Shown: positions 9,561-18,349, counted from the first letter of the stretch. The stretch is 24,510 bases of DNA from CAYWNA01 sp964459305 (GCA_964459305.1 CAYWNA010000196.1:1-24510); one strand, 5' to 3'. The notes: generated from the sequence alone by a model not told the origin. Made by a program: numbers and translations.

Positions 9561-9597
9561 TTGACATGCACCCCGCGTGAACGAAAATACGGGGTGC
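9561..9597 (+). promoter_or_regulatory. Candidate promoter with overlapping perfect dyad upstream of the Gfo/Idh/MocA gene
   Basis: A consensus -35 hexamer TTGACA sits at 9561-9566. The -10 region 17-18 bases later (about 9584-9590, AAAATAC) is a poor match. Overlapping the spacer and -10 is a perfect 8-bp inverted repeat, GCACCCCG (9568-9575) and CGGGGTGC (9590-9597), with a 14-nt spacer. This could be an operator or an RNA hairpin in the leader. It lies 79 nt upstream of the chosen start. Support is sequence pattern only. Confidence 0.28.
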
Positions 9598-9662
9598 GGG
9601 GCCAACCCAACTGAGTCAACAGATCATCCGACAGTTCAACCAAGACACAGCCTTTCACAATT

Positions 9663-9667
9663 GGGGG
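9663..9667 (+). promoter_or_regulatory. Ribosome binding site that fixes the Gfo/Idh/MocA start at 9676
   Basis: A GGGGG run lies eight bases before ATG 9676. An in-frame GTG at 9577 would add 33 residues in front of the Tat signal peptide, which argues against it. Confidence 0.6.
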
Positions 9668-9675
9668 CAAAAGCC

Positions 9676-11028
9676 ATGACCGAGCAACTGACCCGTCGAG
9701 ATTTCGTCAGACAAACCACGCTGGCCGCGGGGGCGTCGGCCGCGGCGGCCGTCGTCCCGCGGCACGCGCTGGGCGGTTCACGGCACATCGCGCCCAGCGA
9801 GAAGATGAACATCGCCGGAATCGGCATCGGCGGCATGGGCGCGGGGAATCTGCGGAACATGGAGTCCGAGAACATCGTTGCGTTATGCGATGTGGATAAG
9901 AACTATGCCGCGAAGACGATCAAGCGTTATCCGGATGCCAAGTTCTATGTGGACTTCCGCGAGATGCTCGACAAGCGGAAGGACATCGACGGCGTCATGA
10001 TCGCCACGCCCGATCACACGCACGCCGTGATCTCAATGGCGGCGATGCGTGCCGGCAAACACGTCTACTGCCAGAAGCCGCTGACGCACGACGTCTACGA
10101 GGCCCGTATGCTGGCTCAGGCCGCCAAGGAGGCCAAGGTCGCCACGCAGATGGGCATCCAGGGTCATTCCGGCGAAGGCATTCGGCTGATTTGCGAGTGG
10201 ATTGGGGCGGGGCTGATCGGCGAGGTCCACGAAGTCGATGCCTGGTGCAGCCTGACGTATTATCCCTGGGGTCATGCCTCGTGGAGTTCCCAGTGGTCGG
10301 AACGTCCCAAAGAGACGCCGCCCGTGCCGACGGGGCTGGACTGGGATCTCTGGATCGGTCCCGCACCCATGCGGCCATACCACCGTGCATATCATCCGCG
10401 CACGTGGCGGTGCTGGTGGGATTTTGGATCGGGAATGATGGGCGATCGAGGCGTGCATACGCTGGACCCGGTTTGCTGGCCTTTGAAGCTGGGCGCGCCC
10501 ACAAGCGTCGACGCCACCAGTTGCGGTAACACTCCGGAGATCCATCCGCTTTCGGCGGTCATTACTTTCCGCTTCCCGGCTCGCGACGACATGCCGCCGT
10601 TGAAGCTAACCTGGTACGAAGGCACGCGGCCGCCGCGGCCCCCTGAACTGGAAGACGGCCGGCGGATGCCTGCCGAAGGCGGCGTGCTGTTCAAGGGCAC
10701 GAAGGGCACCATCATGTGCGGTGTGACAGGCGGCAGCCCCCGCATCATCCCTGAGGCGAAGATGCAGGAAGCCGAACTCCCGGCGAAAACGATCGCCCGA
10801 GTCGGCGGGTCTCACGAACAGGATTGGGTGCGGGCGTGCAAAGCGGGAGAGCCTGCCGGCGCGGACTTCTCCTACTCCGGCCCACTCACCGAGTTCTGCT
10901 GCCTGGGCAACATCGCCAAACGGGTCGATGCCCGCATCGAGTGGGATGCCAAGAACATAAAGATCACCAATGTGCCCGATGCCAACAAGTTCGTCAAAAC
11001 GGAGTACCGTACGGGTTGGGAGTTGTAG
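9676..11028 (+). CDS. Gfo/Idh/MocA-family oxidoreductase, Tat-exported
   Basis: 450 residues. It begins with a Tat signal: TRRDFVR (6-12) followed by an Ala-rich hydrophobic stretch to about residue 33. The NAD(P)-binding Rossmann fold has GIGIGGMG (48-55) and ATPDHTHA (110-117). The usual EKP motif appears as QKP (133-135), so the conserved Lys is kept but the Glu is replaced. The second half has the LDWDLWIGPAP and WWDFGSGMMGDRGVH blocks typical of the large planctomycete/Bacteroidetes Gfo/Idh/MocA paralogues. Family members oxidise or reduce sugars and cyclitols, or hydrolyse glycosidic bonds through a transient keto intermediate (GH109-like); the substrate is unknown here. The start at 9676 is set by the Tat motif and the GGGGG Shine-Dalgarno. 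A protease gene follows after 63 bp and may be co-transcribed. Confidence 0.88.
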   Translation: MTEQLTRRDFVRQTTLAAGASAAAAVVPRHALGGSRHIAPSEKMNIAGIGIGGMGAGNLRNMESENIVALCDVDKNYAAKTIKRYPDAKFYVDFREMLDKRKDIDGVMIATPDHTHAVISMAAMRAGKHVYCQKPLTHDVYEARMLAQAAKEAKVATQMGIQGHSGEGIRLICEWIGAGLIGEVHEVDAWCSLTYYPWGHASWSSQWSERPKETPPVPTGLDWDLWIGPAPMRPYHRAYHPRTWRCWWDFGSGMMGDRGVHTLDPVCWPLKLGAPTSVDATSCGNTPEIHPLSAVITFRFPARDDMPPLKLTWYEGTRPPRPPELEDGRRMPAEGGVLFKGTKGTIMCGVTGGSPRIIPEAKMQEAELPAKTIARVGGSHEQDWVRACKAGEPAGADFSYSGPLTEFCCLGNIAKRVDARIEWDAKNIKITNVPDANKFVKTEYRTGWEL

Positions 11029-11091
11029 AGCGCAAGGTTCTGCCGAGCAGATACGTTGAAGGCGACCTGAAGTCGTGTTGAGGAATTTTCG

Positions 11092-12012
11092 ATGCCGCGG
11101 TACACAGCCACTTCACGACTTGTGCACATCTTGGCGCTATTCGCGGCGCTCTCGGCATGCCAGCCGACCGCGTTGGTTGCTGCAAATGAAGAGTGCAGTG
11201 AGCCCGTCGATACGGCTGCCGTCGTTCGACAATTCACCGGTGGGCTCGCCAAGATGCTGAGGGCCGACCGCCCCGTTGGCCTGGCCCATGTGCGAGAGCA
11301 GTTGCCGGACGAGGAGGCCTGTCAGTTCAACACCTTGGGCCCGTCGAGCGAAGCGATCGACCCGCGCGATCTCTATGCCACCTGCCGAAAAAGTGTTGTG
11401 CTCGTAGGAAAGATCACCAAGTGTGAAAAGTGCGACGATTGGCACGCGAGCATCGCCTCAGGATTCGTCATCGGCCGGGAAGGCGTCGTGGTGACCAACC
11501 ATCACGTGCTTGCCGCGGACAGCCGAGCAGAGGCCGTGGGAGTGGGTACTTGGGACGGGCGGGTGTTTGCGATCGAAAAGGTGCTGGCCGCCAGCAAGGC
11601 CAATGACCTGGCGGTGATCAAGGTCGACGCCGACGATCTAGTACCGCTACCCGTTGCACCATCAGCTCGGGTCGGCACGGAAGTGTTGGTGATCAGCCAT
11701 CCGGTGGGTCATTTCTACACGATGACCACCGGCATCATCAGTGGACAGTTCCTTCGCAAACAACGCCGAGACGCGCCGACCCGTCGCGAGATGATCATCA
11801 CGGCCGACTTCGCGAAAGGTTCTAGTGGCGCGCCCGTACTGGACCGCACCGGCGCCGTCGTGGGAATCGCGTGCTCCACCACGCCGGTCTACTACGAAAA
11901 GGAAAAAGGCGTAGGCACGAAAGTCCAGATGGTATGGAAGTACTGCATCCCATCGGTCTCGTTGCTGAAATTGCTGGGACAACCAGCGGCAGAACAGAAA
12001 TCATCTCAGTAG
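11092..12012 (+). CDS. Trypsin-fold serine protease (S1C/DegP-like), no PDZ, probable lipoprotein
   Basis: 306 residues. The catalytic triad is readable: His138 in VTNHHVL, Asp172 in ANDLAVIKVD and Ser245 in AKGSSGAPV. These are the DegP/HtrA positions, but the chain ends about 60 residues after the Ser, so no PDZ domain follows. The N-terminus has a hydrophobic segment and a lipobox-like L-S-A-C (20-23), so it may be lipid-anchored; type I cleavage near residue 31 is the alternative. A region of ~75 residues with several cysteines, including CEKC (111-114), lies between the signal and the protease core and may carry disulfides or a metal. ATG 11092 has GAGG eight bases upstream. The likely role is periplasmic or cell-surface proteolysis or protein quality control. 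It is followed by a 490-bp spacer holding a large palindrome. Confidence 0.82.
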   Translation: MPRYTATSRLVHILALFAALSACQPTALVAANEECSEPVDTAAVVRQFTGGLAKMLRADRPVGLAHVREQLPDEEACQFNTLGPSSEAIDPRDLYATCRKSVVLVGKITKCEKCDDWHASIASGFVIGREGVVVTNHHVLAADSRAEAVGVGTWDGRVFAIEKVLAASKANDLAVIKVDADDLVPLPVAPSARVGTEVLVISHPVGHFYTMTTGIISGQFLRKQRRDAPTRREMIITADFAKGSSGAPVLDRTGAVVGIACSTTPVYYEKEKGVGTKVQMVWKYCIPSVSLLKLLGQPAAEQKSSQ

Positions 12013-12070
12013 CGTTCGGACGAACCGGCGCCGGAGAACTCGACGCTGCAGTCGGCACAGTGAGTAGTGC

Positions 12071-12386
12071 GTAGGGTGGGGCAAAGCGAACCAGCGGCAG
12101 TCGGCGTTGCCTCGACGGACGCTCGGCCAGGGTCCATGCACATAGAGTTGCCAATCTACTAGCGCCGCCCCACCAGAATGCGCCAACCAACCCGCGAGCC
12201 TTGCATCGTACGGACCGACAAAGCAGCGGTGGCAGAACGCTTCCGCACGATGCGGGCGCGATGGCAATGGTGAGCGCATTCTGGTGGGCCGGCGCTGGTC
12301 GTTTGCCGGTTTCGTGTCTCTTTTGCACCAGAAAGTCTCATTGGCGATTCACCGCACACACCCGTGGTTTGCTTGGCCCACCCTAC
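12071..12386 (+). repeat. 316-bp nested palindromic element (MITE/REP-like)
   Basis: Three inverted arm pairs share one centre (about 12228.5). Outer: 12071-12093 with 12365-12386, beginning GTAGGGTGGG and ending CCCACCCTAC, about 19-20 of 22 bases pairing with one gap. Middle: 12161-12184 with 12273-12296, 22 of 24 pairing (core CCACCAGAATGCGC). Inner: 12203-12214 with 12242-12253, 11 of 12 pairing, enclosing a 27-nt loop. The stretches between arms are of nearly equal length on the two sides (67 and 68 nt outside the middle arms) but pair poorly. It fills most of the 490-bp gene-free stretch 12013-12502; I see no gene in it. The strand assignment is arbitrary. Confidence 0.8.
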
Positions 12387-12486
12387 AAACAGTAGCCAAG
12401 AACGATTGCAGCCAGGCGAACGGGCCGCGAGAATAGACGTTCGAGGTATCGAGACTCTGCCATTCGTCGCCAGCCATGACAGAGAT

Positions 12487-12494
12487 GGAAGGAG
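12487..12494 (+). promoter_or_regulatory. Strong ribosome binding site fixing the beta-helix protein start at 12503
   Basis: GGAAGGAG eight bases before ATG 12503. The earlier in-frame ATG at 12476 would put nine residues before the signal peptide and would have this Shine-Dalgarno inside the coding region. Confidence 0.65.
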
Positions 12495-12502
12495 CATGTC
12501 CT

Positions 12503-14782
12503 ATGGATCGGCCGATAGTCGCGGTGACTACGATCGGATTGCTGTTGGCAATTGCACCGAGTGCCTGCGCCGATGATGCCATCCAAATCGACGCTCCTGG
12601 GATTCTGGACAAGCCCGGTGCGACGTACGTGCTTACAGAGGACGTGACCGCCGAACGCACCGCGTTCATGATCAAAGGCGACGACATTACGTTGGACTTG
12701 GGTGGGCATACGGTCACATACGGAACGGCCATCGGCGTGGACCGTTCGAGCGGCGTGTTCTTGCGACCCACGGGAGGTGAAGAGCCATTTGTCGGCGTGC
12801 CCAAGGAAGGCTTCGGCGGCGGCGATCGTTTCACGCTACAAAATGGCCGCATCGTCCAGGGGCCTCAGCCGCTGGCCGACAAACTGGCGACGCGTTCCGG
12901 GCGGATTCTGGATGCGGCGGGGAACACCCCAGGACGGTCCTGCATGGCAGTCTATGTGCGGGGCTGCCAGGGATTGGAGATCAAAAACATCACGACGGAA
13001 GTGAACAGCCGAGACTCCGATAACCTGTACGTCCGCGACTGTGCGGACGCCCACATTCACGACAACCACTGCATCAGCCGCGTCCGAGAGATCACCGATC
13101 GGCACTGGCCCGGCACCGGTGTGATCACCGTTGCCGGTGTGCGCGGGCCAATGGACATTCATCACAACGTCATCGACGGTGGCGGCCAGTGGGGGATCCG
13201 GGTATCGGGCGGCGATGGGCTGACGGGGCATCTTGTCCAAGTGCATCACAATATCATCCGCCACCGCAGCTATACCACCAATGGCTACGCCGTCGGTGCT
13301 TCGTCCCCGAACATGCAGATTTTCGCGAACGTGATCAAACCGGAAGCGGGCCGCGGGATCCACCTTACCGGCAGCAGCATCGACTGCTGTAATAACATCG
13401 TCGATGTCCGCGAAAAGCCCAATCCCGAATACCCCCGGACGCGCGCTCACGGCATCAAGCTGGAAGGCTGCCGCCACACGCTGGTACACCACAATTTCAG
13501 CCGCGCCGTCGCTGCGGAAGGCTATGGTGATGCCGCCCCGCTGGATTTCTCCGTTGGCACACATTCGGCCAACCGCGTCTACAAGAACACGGTGGTGGCA
13601 CGTCGAGAGCCTAACGCGGGCGAATTTTGGGCGGCCAGCATCAACCTATACAGTGTCCATCCCCGCACCTTGACCCAGGTGCACGACAACGTGTTCAAAA
13701 CCAACCACCTGCATTTCCGAGTCGATTGGGGCGGTGCCCGCGACTTCAACTTCACGGGCAATCGTTTTGAAACCACTGGCGACCCGCAAGACTACCGATT
13801 CTGGCTCTTCCTACAGAGCTCGCGAGCTGAATCCCGCAACATGACCTTATTGGACAATCAGCTCGTTGGTCATACCGATTGCCGGAAGCTCGGTCCGCTT
13901 CATCCCAGAATCCCACGCCAAGGCATCGAAGTACGCGTTCTGTGGACGGTGACCGTGAATGTCGTTGACCCTTCCGGCAGAGGTGTCGGCGGCGCGCTGA
14001 TCACCGCAGAAGAAAATGGCAAGGAAATTGCCGTCGCACGGAGCGCTGACGATGGCAGGGCACGGCTGACGCTTCTGGACCACCGAATCGTCGGTGACGG
14101 AAAGGCCCCCTTCGAAGAACACGGTCCCTACGAGGTTGTCGTGCGCTCCGGCGGTCAGGAAGCATCAAGGACCACGGTCGATCCCGTGGAGCCCACGACT
14201 GTTAGGGTGAGCGTCACTGATCCCAAACGGAAGCTGTACGTCTTTGCCGGCGAAGACCAGCGCAGAAGAATCGGCGAGACCGCGACGCTGGACGGAAAAG
14301 TCGTGGGGCTCGGGCAAGCTGGCGAACCGGAAATCGTTTGGAAGCAGGTAAGCGGAAGTGGCGATTCGCCGATCACGAATGCAGACTCGACCCGGGCCCA
14401 GGTCGTGATGGCCAAGTGGGGCGCTTGTACCTTCGAGCTTTCGGCCAAGCTGGGAGGCGAAGTGGCCAAGGACCGGGTTAGCGTCCGGGCGGATTCTCGC
14501 TTGACGCCCACCGCCATCGCCGTAGCGCCGAAAACGGCGCGGTTGCATACCATCGTGCAACTCGACGGGACGACGAGCACTGATCCGAGAGGCTTCTCCC
14601 AGAGCCAAATCGGATATGTTTGGAAACAGATCGAAGGTCCTCAAGCGAACCTTTCCAGTGACGAATGGCCGGATCCCATTTTCTACCCGACCGAAGCCGG
14701 CACCTATGTGTTCGAGTTGACTGTCTCGAATCCGCTTCGCACCAGCAAACCAGCGCAATGCGCCGTAACGGTTGCGGAATGA
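12503..14782 (+). CDS. Exported right-handed parallel beta-helix protein with PKD/Ig-like C-terminal domains
   Basis: 759 residues. A Sec signal peptide (1-23, ending SACA-DD) is followed by the N-cap typical of pectate-lyase-like/NosD beta-helices (VTAERTAFMIKGDDITLDLG, 48-67). Then come many turns in which HDN/HHN-type Asn-rich motifs recur every ~22-30 residues (for example DAHIHDNHC, MDIHHNVIDG, LVQVHHNIIR, NMQIFANVI, LVHHNFSR, LTQVHDNVF). The helix spans about residues 48-470. After that is a carboxypeptidase-regulatory-like strand domain (~480-560) and two PKD/Ig-like repeats containing EIVWKQVSGSG and IGYVWKQIEGPQ (~575-759). Such proteins bind or cleave polysaccharides, but I cannot identify catalytic residues. 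The gene is 27 nt upstream of the large propeller protein, so the two are almost surely one transcript. Confidence 0.78.
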   Translation: MDRPIVAVTTIGLLLAIAPSACADDAIQIDAPGILDKPGATYVLTEDVTAERTAFMIKGDDITLDLGGHTVTYGTAIGVDRSSGVFLRPTGGEEPFVGVPKEGFGGGDRFTLQNGRIVQGPQPLADKLATRSGRILDAAGNTPGRSCMAVYVRGCQGLEIKNITTEVNSRDSDNLYVRDCADAHIHDNHCISRVREITDRHWPGTGVITVAGVRGPMDIHHNVIDGGGQWGIRVSGGDGLTGHLVQVHHNIIRHRSYTTNGYAVGASSPNMQIFANVIKPEAGRGIHLTGSSIDCCNNIVDVREKPNPEYPRTRAHGIKLEGCRHTLVHHNFSRAVAAEGYGDAAPLDFSVGTHSANRVYKNTVVARREPNAGEFWAASINLYSVHPRTLTQVHDNVFKTNHLHFRVDWGGARDFNFTGNRFETTGDPQDYRFWLFLQSSRAESRNMTLLDNQLVGHTDCRKLGPLHPRIPRQGIEVRVLWTVTVNVVDPSGRGVGGALITAEENGKEIAVARSADDGRARLTLLDHRIVGDGKAPFEEHGPYEVVVRSGGQEASRTTVDPVEPTTVRVSVTDPKRKLYVFAGEDQRRRIGETATLDGKVVGLGQAGEPEIVWKQVSGSGDSPITNADSTRAQVVMAKWGACTFELSAKLGGEVAKDRVSVRADSRLTPTAIAVAPKTARLHTIVQLDGTTSTDPRGFSQSQIGYVWKQIEGPQANLSSDEWPDPIFYPTEAGTYVFELTVSNPLRTSKPAQCAVTVAE

Positions 14783-14809
14783 GAGCGGAGGATTCCGAAA
14801 GGGCTGTTG

Positions 14810-17800
14810 ATGTTCCGATCGATATGTCTTGTCTCTCTGGCGTTCTTCGTACTCTGTCGGATTCCGAATGGGACAATCGTTGCCGCGGATGGACTGGTCG
14901 CTCGGTGGCAGTTCGATTCGGAACACGTCCACGACAACAGCTTCAAGGCGTTGGCCGGCGCGCTTGACGCGACCGTTGTGGGGCCCGTGCGGTTTGCCGC
15001 TCAACCGCCGCGCGCCCTACAGTTCGAAGGCAATTCGAAATCCAGACATCGAGTCGCTGTCACTGACGACCTGGGCCAACTCGCGCTGCCGGACCGAGAC
15101 ATCACCGTCGAGGCATGGGTCAAGATCGACGAGCCGCTGAAATGGGGCGGGATTGTCGGGGTCATCCAGGACAACGGCTCGTACGAGAAAGGATGGTTGC
15201 TGGGATATCGCAATTCCATGTTCTGTTTCGCCGTGGCAAGCGAAAAGGTGGGCAAGCTCACCTATCTCACCAGCAATCGTCACTTTGAACCGGGCAACTG
15301 GTACTACGTTGTCGGCTCGTATGACGGACGCACACAACGACTTTTCGTTGACGGGCAACTCGCTGCCGAATTGACTGCCCAGTCAGGACCCATCGCCTAT
15401 CCTCCGAAGGCATCTTTCACGATCGGCGCCTATCACGACGACAACGAAATCCACTCGATGACCGGCCAAGTCGAACAGGTAAGCCTGTGGAACACGGTGT
15501 TGCCGGACAAGCAAATCGTCGAAAACTTCGAGTCGCGCAAGTCGCGCTTTCCGGGGATCGTACCCGTGCGACCCGTCGTGACGGATTGGCCGACCCATCT
15601 TCGCGACAACCAACGCACGGGAGTGACCGACGACGACCTGCAGTTCCCGCTGAAACTGAAATGGGTCCATCGGATGCGCCATCCCCCCAAGCCCGCGTGG
15701 CCCGATCCAGCCCATCAGGATTTCTGGCACAACAAGAACAACTTGAAGGCCCGAGTGATCTACGACCGAGTGTGCCACGTCGTCACCGTCGGCGATCGAG
15801 TCTATTTCGGAACATCCGCCGACGACCGGGTTGTCTGCTTGGATGCAGACACCGGTCAGATCCGGTGGCAGTTCTTTGCGGAAGGACCTGTTCGTCTGTC
15901 ACCGACGGTCGCCGGCGAAAAACTACTATTCGGATCAGACGACGGCTTTGTGTACTGCCTGAATGCCGGCGACGGATCGTTGCGATGGAAGTTCCGCCTG
16001 GGGCCGACAGACCGGCGAATTCCCGGCAACGAACGGATCATGAGCGTTTGGCCGGTGCGTACGGGAGTGCTTGCCGAAAACGACACCGCCTATTTTTGCG
16101 CCGGGCTCTTCCCAACGCAGGGCGCCTACCAAGCGGCGGTGAATATCAACACTGGCCGGGAAGTGGCTCGTGGTCCGATCGGCATCTCACCTCAGGGCTA
16201 CGTCGAACGGCTCGGCGGACGGTTGCACGTCGCCACCGGACGCGACCCGGCCGGAGCCTTCGTCGCGAAACTGCAACGGCGCGGCAAAGGTATCGGCAAA
16301 GAGGTTCGCAGCATTCCAGACGAGTTCCCCTATGCCTTCATCGGCGCCGGCGACATCCGTCTGGGCGGTGGAGACGGCAAAGTGGCGGCCTTTCGTCTTG
16401 ACGACGGCCAGCAGGTTTGGGCCGCATCGGTAGAAGGCAAAGCCTACGACATGACGGCCGCCAGAGGTCGACTTTTCGTGAGCACCGATGCCGGATACAT
16501 CTATTGCTTCTCGGCCGAAGCGGGCGCAGCGGTAGTCACCGTCGAACCGCCTGGCGCAGCGGAATTCTCCTATCCCGATGTGAAGACGCAGCAATGTTAC
16601 GTCGAGGCGGCCGAACGGATTCTCGAACGAACGGGGATCAAGCGGGGCTACTGTCTGGTTCTGGGCAGTCGCGAAGGACGGCTGGCCTTTGAGCTGGCAA
16701 AGCGTACCGACTTGCGAATTGTCGGCGTCGAGTCGGATCCCGCGATGGTCGCAAGCTCACGCCGATCGCTCGATGCCGCGGGGCTCTACGGCCGCGTCGT
16801 CATCCACCAACACGATTCCACTGGCACGCTGCCCTATACCGACTATCTGTTCAATTTGGTCGTCAGCGATTCGTTGGCATCCGGCGATACCTTCGTCGGG
16901 TCGCGGGATGAGATCTTTCGCGTGCTTCGACCGCACGGCGGTGTCGCGATACTCGATTCGCGCGACGATAACATTCTCCGGCGAGGTCCGCTGGAAGACG
17001 TTGGCGAATGGACGCACATGTATGCCGACTCGGCCAATACGGCGTGCAGCGCCGATCGTCGAGTGGTCGGGAGCATGAAACTGCAATGGTTCGGGCCGCC
17101 CGGGCCACGGCAAATGATCGACCGCCATCACCGCACGGTCGCTCCGCTCGCAAAGAACGGCCGGCTGTTTGTGCCCGGCGACGACCGAGTGATCGCAGTC
17201 GACGCCTACAACGGCACCCCGTTGTGGAACGTGTCGTTCCCGGCATCGCGTCGAGTCGGTGTCTTTCGCGATTGCAGCTACATGGTCGCAGCCGACGATT
17301 CGTTGTTTGTAGCCGCTGGGCACAACTGCCACGAAGTCGACGCCGCCACGGGCGAGATCAAGCGGACACTTGACGTACCCGTTGCGATCGATGGTGAGAA
17401 ACGCGAATGGGGATACTTGGCCAGCGCCGGCGATCTGCTGTTTGGCAGCGCCGTGAAACCGGGCGCCTCACGTCGCGGCCACAGCCGAGAGCAGATTGAG
17501 GAAGGCACGTACTATGACACTCGGCCGTTGGTCTGCAGCGACAAGCTGTTCGCTTTCGACCGAGCGACCGGCAAGCAGAGATGGGGCTATCACCCGTCTT
17601 CCGGCACGATCACCAACTCGACCATCACCGTCGGCGACGGACATGTCTTCTTCGTTGAGAGCGCGAACACGGCAACGCTGAATGCATCCGACGGCCGGTC
17701 TGACCTCTCGGAGTTGTTGGACGTGGGTTCCAATGTCGTCGCCCTTGGCATGCAGGACGGCAGCGCCGCGTGGTCCAAGCCACACGATCTGAGCGCCTTC

Positions 17801-18349
17801 CAACACGCCATCTACGTCAGCTACGCCCAAGGCAAGCTGGTTGTCGTAGGATCGCGCAACAACGGCACGGACAAAGAGAAGTCGCGCGTGTTCTTCGATG
17901 TTCACGTTTTCGATGGCAAGACAGGCGAGCCGGTATGGTTCACGACGCAAAACCAGGGAACGAAGATTGGCGGAAGCCACGGCGAACAGGATCACCATCC
18001 GGTGATCGTCGGCGACAAACTGTACTGCGAGCCGCACGCATACGAGTTGCACACCGGCAGACCGCTTGCAGAATGGACTTGGCGCAAGGAACACCGTCGT
18101 GGCTGTGGGACGATGTCGGCCTCGGCTTCAGCGATATTCTTCCGACAAGCGAACCCGACGATGTTCGACTTGGAGACGAACCAGTATTCAAAGGTCACAA
18201 CGGTCACGCGTCCCGGCTGTTGGATCAACATGATCCCCGCCGGCGGCTTGCTCCTCATCCCCGAAGCCAGCTCCGGCTGCACGTGCAACTTTGCCGTCCA
18301 AACGTCAATGGCCTTCCTGCCTGTCGACTCGTCCAGGAAAGAGCAATGA
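14810..18349 (+). CDS. Exported LamG + PQQ-type beta-propeller protein with an embedded methyltransferase-like domain
   Basis: 1179 residues from ATG 14810 (a TTG directly before it is also in frame; GAAAGGG lies six bases upstream of the ATG). Numbering below counts from that TTG, so subtract one for the ATG. Signal peptide ~1-27. A LamG/concanavalin-like domain is at ~28-240 (ITVEAWVKIDEP, GNWYYVVGSYDGRTQRLFVD). PQQ/BamB-type propeller blades begin at ~285 (VYFGTSADDRVVCLDADTGQ, LLFGSDDGFVYCLNAGDGS) and continue to ~575. A class I SAM-methyltransferase-like segment is at ~595-715: motif I VLGSREGRLAFELA (618-631), acidic end of beta2 in GVESDP (640-645), then FNLVVSDSL (682-690) and FRVLRPHGGVAILDSRDD (704-721). 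The propeller then resumes (~770-1175). Motif I keeps the first and third Gly, but the middle Gly of GxGxG is Arg, so SAM binding is uncertain. No PQQ-enzyme active site was identified. Confidence 0.75.
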   Translation: MFRSICLVSLAFFVLCRIPNGTIVAADGLVARWQFDSEHVHDNSFKALAGALDATVVGPVRFAAQPPRALQFEGNSKSRHRVAVTDDLGQLALPDRDITVEAWVKIDEPLKWGGIVGVIQDNGSYEKGWLLGYRNSMFCFAVASEKVGKLTYLTSNRHFEPGNWYYVVGSYDGRTQRLFVDGQLAAELTAQSGPIAYPPKASFTIGAYHDDNEIHSMTGQVEQVSLWNTVLPDKQIVENFESRKSRFPGIVPVRPVVTDWPTHLRDNQRTGVTDDDLQFPLKLKWVHRMRHPPKPAWPDPAHQDFWHNKNNLKARVIYDRVCHVVTVGDRVYFGTSADDRVVCLDADTGQIRWQFFAEGPVRLSPTVAGEKLLFGSDDGFVYCLNAGDGSLRWKFRLGPTDRRIPGNERIMSVWPVRTGVLAENDTAYFCAGLFPTQGAYQAAVNINTGREVARGPIGISPQGYVERLGGRLHVATGRDPAGAFVAKLQRRGKGIGKEVRSIPDEFPYAFIGAGDIRLGGGDGKVAAFRLDDGQQVWAASVEGKAYDMTAARGRLFVSTDAGYIYCFSAEAGAAVVTVEPPGAAEFSYPDVKTQQCYVEAAERILERTGIKRGYCLVLGSREGRLAFELAKRTDLRIVGVESDPAMVASSRRSLDAAGLYGRVVIHQHDSTGTLPYTDYLFNLVVSDSLASGDTFVGSRDEIFRVLRPHGGVAILDSRDDNILRRGPLEDVGEWTHMYADSANTACSADRRVVGSMKLQWFGPPGPRQMIDRHHRTVAPLAKNGRLFVPGDDRVIAVDAYNGTPLWNVSFPASRRVGVFRDCSYMVAADDSLFVAAGHNCHEVDAATGEIKRTLDVPVAIDGEKREWGYLASAGDLLFGSAVKPGASRRGHSREQIEEGTYYDTRPLVCSDKLFAFDRATGKQRWGYHPSSGTITNSTITVGDGHVFFVESANTATLNASDGRSDLSELLDVGSNVVALGMQDGSAAWSKPHDLSAFQHAIYVSYAQGKLVVVGSRNNGTDKEKSRVFFDVHVFDGKTGEPVWFTTQNQGTKIGGSHGEQDHHPVIVGDKLYCEPHAYELHTGRPLAEWTWRKEHRRGCGTMSASASAIFFRQANPTMFDLETNQYSKVTTVTRPGCWINMIPAGGLLLIPEASSGCTCNFAVQTSMAFLPVDSSRKEQ

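Noticed and set aside
9577..9675. GTG at 9577 as the start of the first Gfo/Idh/MocA protein
   Set aside because: It would place 33 extra residues before the Tat signal, and the ATG at 9676 has its own GGGGG Shine-Dalgarno.
12001..12497. Several 60-168-codon frames on both strands across the 490-bp spacer
   Set aside because: They are produced by the 316-bp palindrome and its GC-rich arms; none has a Shine-Dalgarno plus a recognisable product.
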